Part shown: in pieces, positions 51,542-60,207 of the stretch
Layout: every line of letters begins with the position of its first letter
Numbering within the stretch: position 1 is the stretch's first letter
Notes under the pieces: generated by a model
Databases searched by the model: none
What the model saw: the letters and a program-made list of their open reading frames with translations, nothing else
What the model was told of the DNA's origin: nothing
NCBI RefSeq assembly: GCF_035978755.1
Contig: NZ_CP108414.1
Coordinates: 1,178,001-1,242,000 of the forward strand
Reading direction: 5' to 3'
Source of the DNA: Streptomyces sp. NBC_01298
Lineage (GTDB): Bacteria > Actinomycetota > Actinomycetes > Streptomycetales > Streptomycetaceae
Length of the DNA: 64,000 nt
Program-made: the position numbers and the translations under genes

Positions 51542-52524
51542 CCCTGTACGGGAACCACCGCCACCGGGCACAGGGCGTGCAGGAGCACCGCGTTGGAGAC
51601 CGAGCCCATCAGCAGGGAGTTGGCCCGCAGGCGGCGGCGGTGGCGGCCCACCACGATGAGTTCGGCCCGCTGGGAGGCGGTGACCAGGCGGCCGGCCGGG
51701 TCGCCGGGCGCGACGACCGCTTCGACGGTGACGTCGGGGTAGTGCCTGGTCAGGTACGGCTGGAGGCGCGTGCGCTGGTTCTCGGCGAGTTCCCGGGCCG
51801 TCTCCGTGGCCTCCGCGCCCGCGGTGCCCGGCGGATAGCCGCCGCCGCGCTCCGCGACGAGGGAACCGACCAGGGTGAGCGAGGACAGCGGGACCAGGTG
51901 CGTGGAGACGACCTGGAGCACCGCGCCCCGGCGGCGGGCCTCCGCGAAGGCGAAGTCGACGACGTCCTCGGAGGTCTCGTCGGGTGCCAGGCCCAGGACG
52001 ATCCTCCGTTCGCCGCCCGGGTCCCGGCCCGGGTCCCGAACCGGCGCCTGCCCCGCGGCCTCCTGCGTGACGAGCCGCGCGGTGTGCGGGACGACCACGA
52101 CCGGGCAGGGCGACTGGGCCGCGCACACCCGGCTGTTGGAGCCGAGCAGCAGGCTGGCGAAGCCGCCGAGCCCGCGCGAGCCCATGACCAGGAGCTGCGC
52201 TCCCGCCGCGAGTTCGATCAGGGTGGCGGAGGGGGTTCCGTCGCGGGAGACGCAGGTGACGGGCGGCAGGTCGGCCCGCCCCGCCAGCCGCTCCCGCACC
52301 GCTTCCAGTACCGGATCGCCCTGCCCGCCGGGCGGCGGCGCGAGGGCCTCACCGTGGGCGTGGATCCGCGGGGCGTCGGGCCGTACGTGGGCCACGTAGA
52401 GCTCCGCCCCGCGCGTGCGCGCGGTGTCGAGGGCCCAGTCCAGGGTCCTCAGGCTGTGTTCCGAGCCGTCCACCGCGGCCAGGACGGGGCGGGCGGGGGC
52501 GGCAGTGGCCGAGTTGGTCTGCAT
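51538..52524 (-). CDS. universal stress protein, two UspA domains
   Basis: A 328-residue protein of two tandem Usp folds. Domain 1 starts RPVLAAVDGSEHSLRTLDWAL and has the ATP-binding form VMGSRGLGGFASLLLGSNS. Domain 2 starts RRIVLGLAPDETSEDVVDFAF and has VVGRHRRRLRANSLLMGSVS. Domain 1 keeps the G-x-x-G spacing for ATP; domain 2 has Arg in place of the Gly residues, so it may not bind ATP. It is cytoplasmic. Its stop codon is formed by the edge of the palindromic element. A second, single-domain Usp gene lies about 600 bp upstream on the other strand. Confidence 0.9.
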   Translation of the reverse strand: MQTNSATAAPARPVLAAVDGSEHSLRTLDWALDTARTRGAELYVAHVRPDAPRIHAHGEALAPPPGGQGDPVLEAVRERLAGRADLPPVTCVSRDGTPSATLIELAAGAQLLVMGSRGLGGFASLLLGSNSRVCAAQSPCPVVVVPHTARLVTQEAAGQAPVRDPGRDPGGERRIVLGLAPDETSEDVVDFAFAEARRRGAVLQVVSTHLVPLSSLTLVGSLVAERGGGYPPGTAGAEATETARELAENQRTRLQPYLTRHYPDVTVEAVVAPGDPAGRLVTASQRAELIVVGRHRRRLRANSLLMGSVSNAVLLHALCPVAVVPVQG

Positions 52525-52572
52525 GCCTCCACCCTCCGGCGGGGCGGGACCGGCGGGCAGGGGCCGAAGGCC

Positions 52573-52929
52573 CTATTTCACGCGGTAGTCGGCCTTCTCC
52601 GCGAGCTTGCCGTCCTTGTAGCAGAAGCGCAGCACCGTATCGCCGTTCCCGGCGTCGGACAGGTACCAGGAGCACTGGCTGCCGGCGGGCACGGCGGGGC
52701 CGCCGTCCTTGAGGGCCGAGGTGACGAAGCTTTCGCCCGAGGGCAGCTTGGCGCGGACCTCGGCCTCCGAATCGCCCACGCTCACGGCCTCGTACACCTT
52801 CTGGTCGACGAGGGTCTTCTCGGCCACGTCCATGACCTTGCCCACCCCGAACAGCAGCGCCACGAGCAGTCCGATCCCCAGCACCCCGGCCACCACACCG
52901 CCGATCAGGCATCCATTGCGTCGCGCCAC
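52573..52929 (-). CDS. small membrane-anchored protein, function unknown
   Basis: A 118-residue protein with one N-terminal membrane helix (GCLIGGVVAGVLGIGLLVALLFGVG, residues 6-30) and an outer domain with a Cys pair (SQCSWYLSD and LRFCYKDG). VYEAVSVGDSEAEVRAKLPSGE resembles the repeat of small BLIP/SmpA-like lipoproteins, but the match is weak. GTG start with GAGGAG six bases upstream. It lies between two Usp genes with no clear operon partner. Confidence 0.75.
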   Translation of the reverse strand: MARRNGCLIGGVVAGVLGIGLLVALLFGVGKVMDVAEKTLVDQKVYEAVSVGDSEAEVRAKLPSGESFVTSALKDGGPAVPAGSQCSWYLSDAGNGDTVLRFCYKDGKLAEKADYRVK

Positions 52930-53122
52930 GTCGAACTCCTCGTCCCTCTGCGTTCCTCTGTCTGCTTGTCCTCCCGACTCTCGCAAGCGGGGTCGGCCGC
53001 CGCTGTTCTCCAAAGTCTCGGGACCGCGCAACGATCGTCGTTCGAGGTCGGACCGGGTGCGGCGTGTATACAGGGATGAGAACGATCATTCGGACGAAAC
53101 GCTTGAAACGTGAGGACCCAAC

Positions 53123-53572
53123 GTGAGCCAGAACACCGAGCCTCTGATCGTCGTCGGCGTGGACGGTTCGAACCACTCGAAGCAGGCCCTGCGCTGGGGC
53201 GTGGCCCAGGCGAAGGCCATCGGCGGCCGCGTGCACGCCGTGATGAGCTGGGAGTGGAACACCAACCCCTTCGGCGTCAGCCCGGCCGAGCAGACCGAGC
53301 TCGTCCACGCCGAGGACGCGGCCCGGCAGAAGCTCGCCGATACCGTGGCGGAGGCGGTCGGCACCTCGCCGGGCGTGCCGGTCTTCCGCCGGGTGGAGCA
53401 GGGCTCGCCCGCGCGGGTGCTGGTGGAGGCCTCGAAGGAGGCGGCGCTGACGGTCGTCGGCACCCGCGGCTACGGCGGCATCAAGGGTGCGCTGCTGGGC
53501 TCGGTGAGCCAGCAGGTGGTGCAGTACGCGGCCAGCACGGTCGTCGTGGTCCGCGAGGACGGCTCCGCCTGA
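53123..53572 (+). CDS. universal stress protein, single domain
   Basis: A 149-residue UspA-type protein. It begins LIVVGVDGSNHSKQALRWGVAQAKAIGG and carries the ATP-binding motif VVGTRGYGGIKGALLGSVSQQVV with the normal Gly spacing. It is expected to bind ATP and act in stress or dormancy responses. GTG start with GAGGA upstream. Confidence 0.92.
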   Translation: MSQNTEPLIVVGVDGSNHSKQALRWGVAQAKAIGGRVHAVMSWEWNTNPFGVSPAEQTELVHAEDAARQKLADTVAEAVGTSPGVPVFRRVEQGSPARVLVEASKEAALTVVGTRGYGGIKGALLGSVSQQVVQYAASTVVVVREDGSA

Positions 53573-53590
53573 GGCACCGCGGCCGGGGGC

Positions 53591-53664
53591 CCGGAGGGGC
53601 CGCGGCCCGGGGTCCGGAGGGGCCGCGGCCCGGGATCCGCTCGGCGGCGGACCCCGGGGGCGTC
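53591..53664 (+). terminator. GC-rich hairpin with 21-bp direct repeat
   Basis: A 21-bp unit (CCGGAGGGGCCGCGGCCCGG plus G) occurs at 53591 and 53614. CCCGGGGTCCG (53606-53616) can pair with CGGACCCCGGG (53648-53658). It lies between convergent genes and probably stops transcription both ways. Confidence 0.5.
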
Positions 53665-53671
53665 TTGCCGA

Positions 53672-54679
53672 TCAGGCCGGCGCCGCGCCCAGGTCCGCCG
53701 GGTCGGTGTTGGCCCCGCAGAGCACCACGGCGACCCGCTCGCCGAGCGGCCCGGACGCGGTGCGTACGGCCGCCAGGGCGGTCGCCGCGCCGGCTTCGAC
53801 GACGATGCGGTGCTCGTCCCAGAGCGCGCGCCGGGCGGCGGTGATCGCCGAGTCCGGGACCAGGACGGACGCGGCGTTCGGCTGCCGCACGGCGGTCAGC
53901 GCGTCCGCGGAGACCCGGGTGGCTCCGAGCGAGTCGGAGGCCACCGAGTCCACCGGGACGTCCACGGGCCGGCCGGCTTCGAGGGCCGCGTTCAGGGCCC
54001 GGCAGTTCTCCGGCTCGGCCGCGACGACCCGTATGCCGTGTTCCCGCGCGGCGGTCGCGATGCCGGCGAACAGCCCGCCGCCGCCGACCGCGACGACGAC
54101 CGTGTCCAGGCCGGGCAGGGCGGTGCGGATCTCGTCGAGCAGGGTCCCGGCGCCCGCGGCGATCAGCGGATGGTCGTACGCGTGGCTGCTCAGCGCCCCG
54201 CTCCCGGCGGCGAACTCCCGGCATGCGGCGAGCGCTTCGGCGTACCGGTCGCCGACGAGCCGTACGTCGGCCCCGTAGCCGCGCAGTCGCTCCACCTTCA
54301 CGCGCGGGGCCGTGGCCGGCAGGAACACGGTGGCGGGCACGCCCTCGGCGCGGGCGGCCCAGGCACAGGCGAGCCCGGCGTTGCCGCCGGAGGCGATGGT
54401 GACCCCGGCGCCGGTGAGGCTGCCGGCGGCGCGGTGGGCGGCGAGGAAGTTGCGGGCTCCGCGCGCCTTGAAGGAGCCGGTGTGCTGGAGGTACTCCAGG
54501 GCGTACGAGATCCCTGCGCCCGCCGGTATCACCGTGACGGGCCGCACGGCCCCGGCGATCCGGGCGGCGGCGGCGCGCACGGCGCCGTAGTCGAGAGGCA
54601 CCGCGTCGAGCTGCACTGGGTCGAGCTGCACCGCGTCGAGCTGCTGTTCCATGATCCCGTACTCCTGTCGTTCGGACAT
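53672..54679 (-). CDS. threonine dehydratase-like PLP enzyme
   Basis: A 335-residue fold-type II PLP enzyme. PLP Lys is in QHTGSFKARGARNFL, and the phosphate loop is VVAVGGGGLFAGIA. SGGNAGLACAWAA and ATVFLPATAPRVKVERLRGYGADV are the usual blocks of serine/threonine dehydratases. The C-terminal ACT domain is missing, as in catabolic or biosynthetic single-domain forms. The N-terminus carries a QLDAVQLDPVQLDAVPLD repeat from three 15-bp DNA repeats (54602-54646). The ATG at 54679 is 4 bp after the TetR-type stop; an ATG at 54652 has a better AGGAG and may be the true start. Substrate could be threonine, serine or a related hydroxy-amino acid. Confidence 0.85.
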   Translation of the reverse strand: MSERQEYGIMEQQLDAVQLDPVQLDAVPLDYGAVRAAAARIAGAVRPVTVIPAGAGISYALEYLQHTGSFKARGARNFLAAHRAAGSLTGAGVTIASGGNAGLACAWAARAEGVPATVFLPATAPRVKVERLRGYGADVRLVGDRYAEALAACREFAAGSGALSSHAYDHPLIAAGAGTLLDEIRTALPGLDTVVVAVGGGGLFAGIATAAREHGIRVVAAEPENCRALNAALEAGRPVDVPVDSVASDSLGATRVSADALTAVRQPNAASVLVPDSAITAARRALWDEHRIVVEAGAATALAAVRTASGPLGERVAVVLCGANTDPADLGAAPA

Positions 54680-54683
54680 CTCG

Positions 54684-55328
54684 TCAGGCCCCCGCGGGCC
54701 GGTTCGCCTCGATCAGCTGCCGCAGGGCTCCGTAGTACACCTCGTGGTCGGTCAGCGCGGGCAGTACGTCGGCCAGCCCGCCCGAGAGCACGGGGAACTC
54801 GGCGGGGTCCAGGGCGGCCAGCGCCCCGCGCGAGGCGGCGGTGGCGGCGGCCGGGTCCCGGTGGTCGACGAAGGCCGCGCTGCCCAGGGTCAGCAGGTAC
54901 ATCCGCCGGTACGCGGTCATCGCCTCGGCGGGGTTCATCCCGGCGGCCACGCTGTCGGCGAGCGCCGGTTCCACGAGCCGCGCGAGCAGCTGCCGGCCGA
55001 GCCAGGGGCGGCCGCCGCGCAGGATCATCAGCCCGGGGTGGGCCGCGAGGAGCCGGTAGAGGGCGCTGAACCGCCGCTCGGTGGCTTCGGCCCAGCCCAC
55101 CGCGGCCGGGATCTCGGGCAGCTGCGCGGCGAGGTGCTCGGTGCAGAGGTCGAGCAGGCCGGCGAGGTCGGTGCACCGGCGCTGGACGGTGGCGTGCGAG
55201 ACGTCGAGCCGCTCGGCGAGCGCGCGGAAGCTGAGCGCGGCGGGCCCCTGCTCGTCGAGGATCCGCAGGGCGGCGGCGGCGATCGCCGCGGGTGTGGCAC
55301 GGTCCAGGGCCGCTGATCTTCTGGGCAT
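54684..55328 (-). CDS. TetR-family transcriptional regulator
   Basis: A 214-residue regulator. The HTH is AIAAAALRILDEQGPAALSFRALAERLDVSHATVQRRCTDLAGLLDLCTEHL, followed by an all-helical TetR_C-like domain. The ATG at 55328 was chosen; a GTG at 55355 would place the palindromic operator candidate inside the gene. There is no ribosome-binding site, so the message may be leaderless. It precedes the PLP enzyme by 4 bp, so it may control that gene and itself. Confidence 0.85.
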   Translation of the reverse strand: MPRRSAALDRATPAAIAAAALRILDEQGPAALSFRALAERLDVSHATVQRRCTDLAGLLDLCTEHLAAQLPEIPAAVGWAEATERRFSALYRLLAAHPGLMILRGGRPWLGRQLLARLVEPALADSVAAGMNPAEAMTAYRRMYLLTLGSAAFVDHRDPAAATAASRGALAALDPAEFPVLSGGLADVLPALTDHEVYYGALRQLIEANRPAGA

Positions 55329-55330
55329 GG

Positions 55331-55343
55331 GATACAGCGTATC
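55331..55343. promoter_or_regulatory. operator-like palindrome before the TetR gene
   Basis: GATAC-AGC-GTATC, a perfect inverted repeat, ends three bases before the chosen ATG. It is a likely autoregulatory site. Confidence 0.5.
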
Positions 55344-55432
55344 AGCCACTGTCACAGCCGCCGTAACGAACGGCGTACCGTACGTCGTATCACCCTCCTC
55401 CCGCGCACTCGACTACACCCATATTGCTGGTC

Positions 55433-55486
55433 ATTGATCAATAACCCCCGACTTATGTTGACAGCGGGTAGTCACACCGCTGCACT
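55433..55486 (+). promoter_or_regulatory. promoter of the GH27 gene
   Basis: TTGACA (55458-55463) is a perfect -35; TGCACT (55481-55486) with a 17-bp spacer is a weak -10. The perfect 10-bp palindrome ATTGATCAAT (55433-55442) just upstream is a candidate regulator site. Confidence 0.45.
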
Positions 55487-55520
55487 GAGCCCTCGACAGC
55501 CCCCACGTCAAGGAGACTCC

Positions 55521-57236
55521 GTGCCGCCTCGCCTGCGTGCGTCGCTCCCCTGTCTGACCGCGGCCGCCCTGCTCGCCCTCGCGCTCTGCCCCGCCCCCGC
55601 GACGGCCGAGCCCCACGCGACGTCGGACACTCCGCTCGCGCTCACTCCGCCCATGGGCTGGAACAACTGGGCGCACTACATGTGCGACATCGACGAGGCC
55701 AAGGTCGTGGCGAACGCGGACGCGCTCGTGACCACCGGCCTGGCAGCCAAGGGCTACGACACCGTCACCATCGACGACTGCTGGATGACCAAGAGCCGTG
55801 ACGCGGACGGCGATCTGGTCGTCGACACGCAGAAGTTCCCGCACGGGATGGCCTGGCTCGGCGCGTACCTGCACGCCAGGAAGCTGAAGTTCGGCATCTA
55901 CCAGGACGCCGGCTCCCTCACCTGCGAGCGCTACCCCGGCAGCGGCTCCCCCGAGGGCGGCGGCCCCGACCACTACGCCCGCGACGCCCGGCAGTTCGCC
56001 TCCTGGAAGGTGGACTACGTCAAGATGGACGGCTGCAACCTCTGGGTGCCGGAGGGCAAGACCAAGGAACAGGCCTACCGGGACGCCTACAACTCCGTGG
56101 CCAGGGCGCTGCGCGGCAGCGGCCGGGACATGGCGCTGTCCGCCTCGGCGCCCGCCTACTTCCAGCAGGGCGAGTGGGGCGGATCCGACTGGCACAAGGT
56201 GATCGACTGGGCCGGCGAGACCGGCCAGCTGTGGCGCGAGGGCCGGGACATCAAGGTCTACAAGCCGACCGCCCCGAACACCTCGCGCTGGAGCTCGGTC
56301 ATGGGCAACTACGGCTACAACCGCTGGCTCGGCCGGTACGCAGGCCCCGGCAACTGGAACGACCCCGACTTCCTGATCGCCGGCGCCCCCGGGCTCACCG
56401 CGGCGGAGAGCCGCAGCCAGGTCGGCCTGTGGGCCATGATGGCCGCGCCGTTCATCCTGTCCTCGCAGGTCTCCGAACTCTCCGCGGACGGGCTCGCCGC
56501 CCTCGGCAACACCGATCTGATCGCGCTGGACCAGGACCCGATGGGCCGCCAGGGCGCGGTGGTCTCCTCGAACGCCACCTTCGACATCCTGGTGCGGCCG
56601 CTGGCGAACGGGGACCGCGCGGTCGCCGTCCTCAACCGGTCCGGCGCCGCCCGCGACATCCGCGTACCGCTCGAGGAGCTCGGGCTGGACTCCTGCACCG
56701 TCGAGTCGAAGAACCTGTGGAACGGTGAGACCCGCGAGCTGTCCGACACCCTGACCGGAACGCTGGCCGCGCACGACACGGGCGTCTGGCGGCTCACCCC
56801 GCGCCCCGGCTGCGCCGAGGCCGTCCCGACCGGGCAGATCGCCGGCCGGGGCTCCGGTACGAGCGCCGCCTGCGCCGACGGGGCGAACACCACCGGCGTC
56901 GGCGCCGTCGTGATGGCCGCCTGTACGGGCGCACCCGACCAGCGCTGGACCCTGGGCCGGGACGGCGGCCTGCGCCAGGCCGGCGCCTGCCTGTCGGCGG
57001 GCGAGGAGGGCCTCGTGGAGCTGGCCGACTGCTCGGGCGACCGGCGCCACCACGAGCCGGGGCAAAGCTGGACCCCCCGCCGCGACGGCGCCCTGGTCGA
57101 GGACGCGAGCGGACTCTGCCTGACGGCGCCCGCCCCCGCGGCGGCCCCGGTCGAACCGGGCACCCCCGCCGAGCGGCTGCGGCTGACGCCCTGCGGCGAC
57201 CACCAGGTCGACCAGGCGTGGGCCCTGCCGGTCTGA
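55521..57236 (+). CDS. secreted GH27 alpha-galactosidase with ricin-type lectin domain
   Basis: A 571-residue exported enzyme. The signal peptide ends about residue 33 (ALLALALCPAPATA). The GH27 barrel opens LALTPPMGWNNWAHYMCDIDEAKV; the nucleophile is Asp170 in VDYVKMDGCN. KFGIYQDAGSLTCERYPGS and GNWNDPDFLIAG are conserved. Residues about 440-571 are a ricin-B-lectin (CBM13) module with TGAPDQRWTLGRDGGLR and QVDQAWALPV. The GTG start follows AAGGAG with five bases of spacing; the frame upstream is not coding. It cleaves terminal alpha-galactose from polymers outside the cell, unlike the two cytoplasmic GH36 enzymes. Confidence 0.93.
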   Translation: MPPRLRASLPCLTAAALLALALCPAPATAEPHATSDTPLALTPPMGWNNWAHYMCDIDEAKVVANADALVTTGLAAKGYDTVTIDDCWMTKSRDADGDLVVDTQKFPHGMAWLGAYLHARKLKFGIYQDAGSLTCERYPGSGSPEGGGPDHYARDARQFASWKVDYVKMDGCNLWVPEGKTKEQAYRDAYNSVARALRGSGRDMALSASAPAYFQQGEWGGSDWHKVIDWAGETGQLWREGRDIKVYKPTAPNTSRWSSVMGNYGYNRWLGRYAGPGNWNDPDFLIAGAPGLTAAESRSQVGLWAMMAAPFILSSQVSELSADGLAALGNTDLIALDQDPMGRQGAVVSSNATFDILVRPLANGDRAVAVLNRSGAARDIRVPLEELGLDSCTVESKNLWNGETRELSDTLTGTLAAHDTGVWRLTPRPGCAEAVPTGQIAGRGSGTSAACADGANTTGVGAVVMAACTGAPDQRWTLGRDGGLRQAGACLSAGEEGLVELADCSGDRRHHEPGQSWTPRRDGALVEDASGLCLTAPAPAAAPVEPGTPAERLRLTPCGDHQVDQAWALPV

Positions 57237-57354
57237 CGGCCCGCCCATGGGGAAGCCGACGAGGCACCAGACGAGGAAGCATCCACCCACCGAGCCGAGC
57301 GAGCCGGCCGCAGCGCCTGAGCCGGCGGAGCCGACGGAAACAAGGACGACGCGC

Positions 57355-59700
57355 ATGCCGGTCCCCCTCACACGACGCGGCCGGGCCGCCGCCCGGCGGG
57401 CGCGCCGCCGGATCACCCTGGCCGCGCTGCCCGCGGCCCTGTTCACCCTGACCGTCACCGGGGCGGCCCCCGGGGCGACGGCTCCGGCCGCAGGGACGGC
57501 GGCCCCCGGGGCGGCGGCTCCCGGGACGGCGGCCCCCGCCGTGGGGGCGGCGGCTCCCGCGGCCCAGTCCCCCGCGGCGGCGCCCGCGCCCCGGCCGCGG
57601 GCCTTCGACACCGCCCCCGCCCGGGCCTCCCTGCAGCGGCTGCTGCCGCGCCACGCGGGGCAGTTCACGCTGGTGCCCGACCCGGGATCCGGGCCCGACA
57701 CCTTTACCGTGTCCGGCACCGCCGGCGCGATCACCGTCCGGGGATCCACCGGCGCCACGCTGCTCACCGGGGTCGGCTGGTACCTCCAGCACGTCGCCGG
57801 AGCCGACATCGGCTGGCCCGGAGACAGCATCGGCCTGCTGCCCGCCGAGCTGCCGGCGGTATCCTCGCCGGTCACCCGCAGCGCGCACGTGGCGCACCGG
57901 TACGCGCTGAACGACACCGACGACGGGTACAGCGGCCCGTACCGCACCTTCGAGGAACACCAGCGGCAGATCGACCTGCTCGCCCTGCACGGCATGAACG
58001 AGGTGTTCGTCCAGGTCGGCGCCGAGTACCCGTACTACAAGGCGCTCCAGCGGTTCGGCTACAGCGCCGAGGAGCTGCGGGAGTGGATCCCGGGTCCCGG
58101 TCACCAGAGCTGGTGGCTGCTGCAGAACCTGAGCGGCTTCGGCGGCCCGGTGTCCGAGGAACTGATGCGCGGCCGCGCCGAATTGGGCGGCAGGATCGCC
58201 GAGCAGCTGCGCGGTCTCGGCATGACCCCGGTCCTGCCGGGCTACTTCGGGACGGTGCCGCCGGCCTTCGCCGGTCGCAACCCCGGCGCGATCACGGTCC
58301 CGCAGGGCGACTGGGCGGGCTTCGACCGGCCCGACTGGCTGGACCCGATGTCGCCGCCCTTCGCCAAGCTGGCCGCCGCGTACTACGAGGAGCAGCGCGC
58401 GGTGTTCGGGGACAGCACGATGTACCGGATGAGCCCGCTGCACGAGGGCGGCCAGACCGGTTCGGTGGACGTGAAGTCGGCCGCCGGGGCGGTGCAGCAG
58501 GCTCTGTGGGCGGCGCATCCGGGCGCCCTGTGGGCGGTGCTGGGCTGGCAGGACGATCCGACCAAGGAGCTGCTGGCCGGGGTGGACACCTCGAAGCTGC
58601 TGATCCTGGACGGGCTCTCCGACCGGTACAACCGGCTGGACCGCGAGACCCGTTGGGGCGGGACCTCGTACGCCATCGGCTCGATCTACAACTTCGGCGG
58701 GCACACGACGATCGGCGCGAACACCTCGGTGTGGATCGACCGCTTCCAGTCCTGGCGGGCGAAGCCCGACAGCGCGCTGAAGGGCATCGCCTACCTGCCC
58801 GAGGCCACCGGCACCAATCCGGCGGCCTTCGACCTCTTCACCGACCTCGCGTGGGAGCCCGGCCCCGTCGACCAGCGCAAGTGGTTCGCGGACTTCGCGG
58901 CCCGCCGGTACGGGGCCCCGGACGCCCGGGCCGCCGCGGCCTGGGAGGAGCTGCGCACGGGCCCGTACAGCACCTCTTCGGGGCTGTGGTCGGAGTCCCA
59001 GGACAGCCTGTTCGCCGCCCGGCCGAGCCTGACGGCCGTGGGGTCGGCCTACTGGAGCCCCAAGGCGATGCGGTACCAGGCGGGTTCGGTGCGCCGGGCC
59101 CTGGACCACCTGCTCAAGGTGGATCCCCGGCTCCGCGGCTCCAGCGCCTACCGCTTCGACCTGGTGGACACCGCCCGGCAGGCCCTCGCCAACCACTCGC
59201 GGGTGCTGCTGCCCCGGATCAAGGCGGCCTACGAGGCCCAGGACCTGGCCCTGTTCCGCGAACTGACCGCCGACTGGTCCCAGCGGGAGCGGCAGTTGGA
59301 CGCGCTCGTCGGATCCGATCCGAACTTCCTGCTCGGTTCCTGGCTGTCGGCGGCCCGCGCGCACGGCGGGGACGAGGCCGAGCGGGACCGGTACGAGTAC
59401 GACGCCCGCTCGCTCCTCAGCGTGTGGGGGCGGCAGAGCACCAGCGAGGGCGGCTTCCTGCACGACTACGCGAACCGTGAATGGAGCGGTCTGGTCAGCG
59501 AGTTGTACGCGCGGCGCTGGTCCTCCTACTTCACCTCGCTGGAGGAGGCCCTGGTGCGGCGCGCCGCACCGAGGGCGATCGACTGGCACGCCTTCGAGGA
59601 CGACTGGGCCAAGCTCACCACCCGCCATCCGACGCGGCCGACCGGTGACCCGTACGTCCTGGCGAGCGGCATCGCCGCCACCCTTCCGGCCGTCAACTGA
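57355..59700 (+). CDS. secreted GH89 alpha-N-acetylglucosaminidase
   Basis: A 781-residue exported enzyme of the NAGLU family, removing terminal alpha-N-acetylglucosamine. The signal region is RRITLAALPAALFTLTVTGAAPG, then an Ala/Pro/Gly linker (to about residue 82). The N-terminal domain has TLLTGVGWYLQHVAGADIGWP. The catalytic barrel shows RQIDLLALHGMNEVFVQVG, NLSGFGGPVSEELMRGRAEL, LGMTPVLPGYFGTVPPAF and GGTSYAIGSIYNFGGHTTIG, all GH89 landmarks. The ATG at 57355 was chosen (AAGGA eight bases upstream); an ATG at 57247 adds a 36-residue acidic and Pro-rich leader. It follows the GH27 gene by 118 bp; together they suit mucin- or animal-type glycans. Confidence 0.9.
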   Translation: MPVPLTRRGRAAARRARRRITLAALPAALFTLTVTGAAPGATAPAAGTAAPGAAAPGTAAPAVGAAAPAAQSPAAAPAPRPRAFDTAPARASLQRLLPRHAGQFTLVPDPGSGPDTFTVSGTAGAITVRGSTGATLLTGVGWYLQHVAGADIGWPGDSIGLLPAELPAVSSPVTRSAHVAHRYALNDTDDGYSGPYRTFEEHQRQIDLLALHGMNEVFVQVGAEYPYYKALQRFGYSAEELREWIPGPGHQSWWLLQNLSGFGGPVSEELMRGRAELGGRIAEQLRGLGMTPVLPGYFGTVPPAFAGRNPGAITVPQGDWAGFDRPDWLDPMSPPFAKLAAAYYEEQRAVFGDSTMYRMSPLHEGGQTGSVDVKSAAGAVQQALWAAHPGALWAVLGWQDDPTKELLAGVDTSKLLILDGLSDRYNRLDRETRWGGTSYAIGSIYNFGGHTTIGANTSVWIDRFQSWRAKPDSALKGIAYLPEATGTNPAAFDLFTDLAWEPGPVDQRKWFADFAARRYGAPDARAAAAWEELRTGPYSTSSGLWSESQDSLFAARPSLTAVGSAYWSPKAMRYQAGSVRRALDHLLKVDPRLRGSSAYRFDLVDTARQALANHSRVLLPRIKAAYEAQDLALFRELTADWSQRERQLDALVGSDPNFLLGSWLSAARAHGGDEAERDRYEYDARSLLSVWGRQSTSEGGFLHDYANREWSGLVSELYARRWSSYFTSLEEALVRRAAPRAIDWHAFEDDWAKLTTRHPTRPTGDPYVLASGIAATLPAVN

Positions 59701-59851
59701 CGTACGCCCCGTGGGAGGTGGGGATCGGCCGATGGAACGGCGCTCACCCTCCGGGGGGAGGCCGCCCACCCGCCCGGGGGACAACCGGGCCGACCGGCCG
59801 ACGCTCTAGCGCGGCACCGGGTTCACTGAAGGACACTGCCGGAAACGGATC

Positions 59852-59890
59852 AGGGGCGGTCACCGGAGCCATCCTCCGGTGACCGCCCCT
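59852..59890 (+). terminator. 17-bp-stem hairpin
   Basis: Perfect stem AGGGGCGGTCACCGGAG/CTCCGGTGACCGCCCCT with a 5-base loop. It ends the GH89 unit, or, being 34 bp before the next ATG, could act as an attenuator. Confidence 0.7.
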
Positions 59891-59924
59891 TCCGACGCCC
59901 GCCATCGCCGGAAGGACGCCCGCC

Positions 59925-60164
59925 ATGTCCGAGACCGACCCGCACCGCGTCTCCGCGACGCTGGAGCTGCTGGCGCTCCTCACCGGTGGCGCCCCCGCGC
60001 CTGCCGCAGCGTCCGCCACCGCGCCTGCCGACCCGCCCATCGGCCGGTTAGGGCCGCCCGCGGACCGGGAGCAGCAGCTTCGCCGCCGCTCCGCGCTGCG
60101 GGCACGGCTCACCGACGGGATCGTGGAACTGCGCAAGCGCCGGCCGTCGGAGGCACCCTGGTAG
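59925..60164 (+). CDS. small acidic-basic protein, function unknown
   Basis: A 79-residue protein. LELLALLTGGAPAPAAAS is followed by a Pro/Ala linker and a basic C-terminal helix (DREQQLRRRSALRARLTDGIVELRKRRP). GGAAGGA lies nine bases before the ATG, a good start. No signal or membrane segment; no family recognised. It lies between a terminator and the molybdenum oxidoreductase gene (43 bp downstream), with which it may share a transcript. Confidence 0.65.
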   Translation: MSETDPHRVSATLELLALLTGGAPAPAAASATAPADPPIGRLGPPADREQQLRRRSALRARLTDGIVELRKRRPSEAPW

Positions 60165-60207
60165 GTGGGGGTTCCATCCCACCGAGCGGGGCGGACGGTG
60201 ACTCCGC

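Noticed and set aside
56794..59784. 996-codon minus-strand open frame opposite the GH27 and GH89 genes
   Set aside because: Antisense shadow, Arg/Gly-rich with no motifs, while both plus-strand genes are complete.
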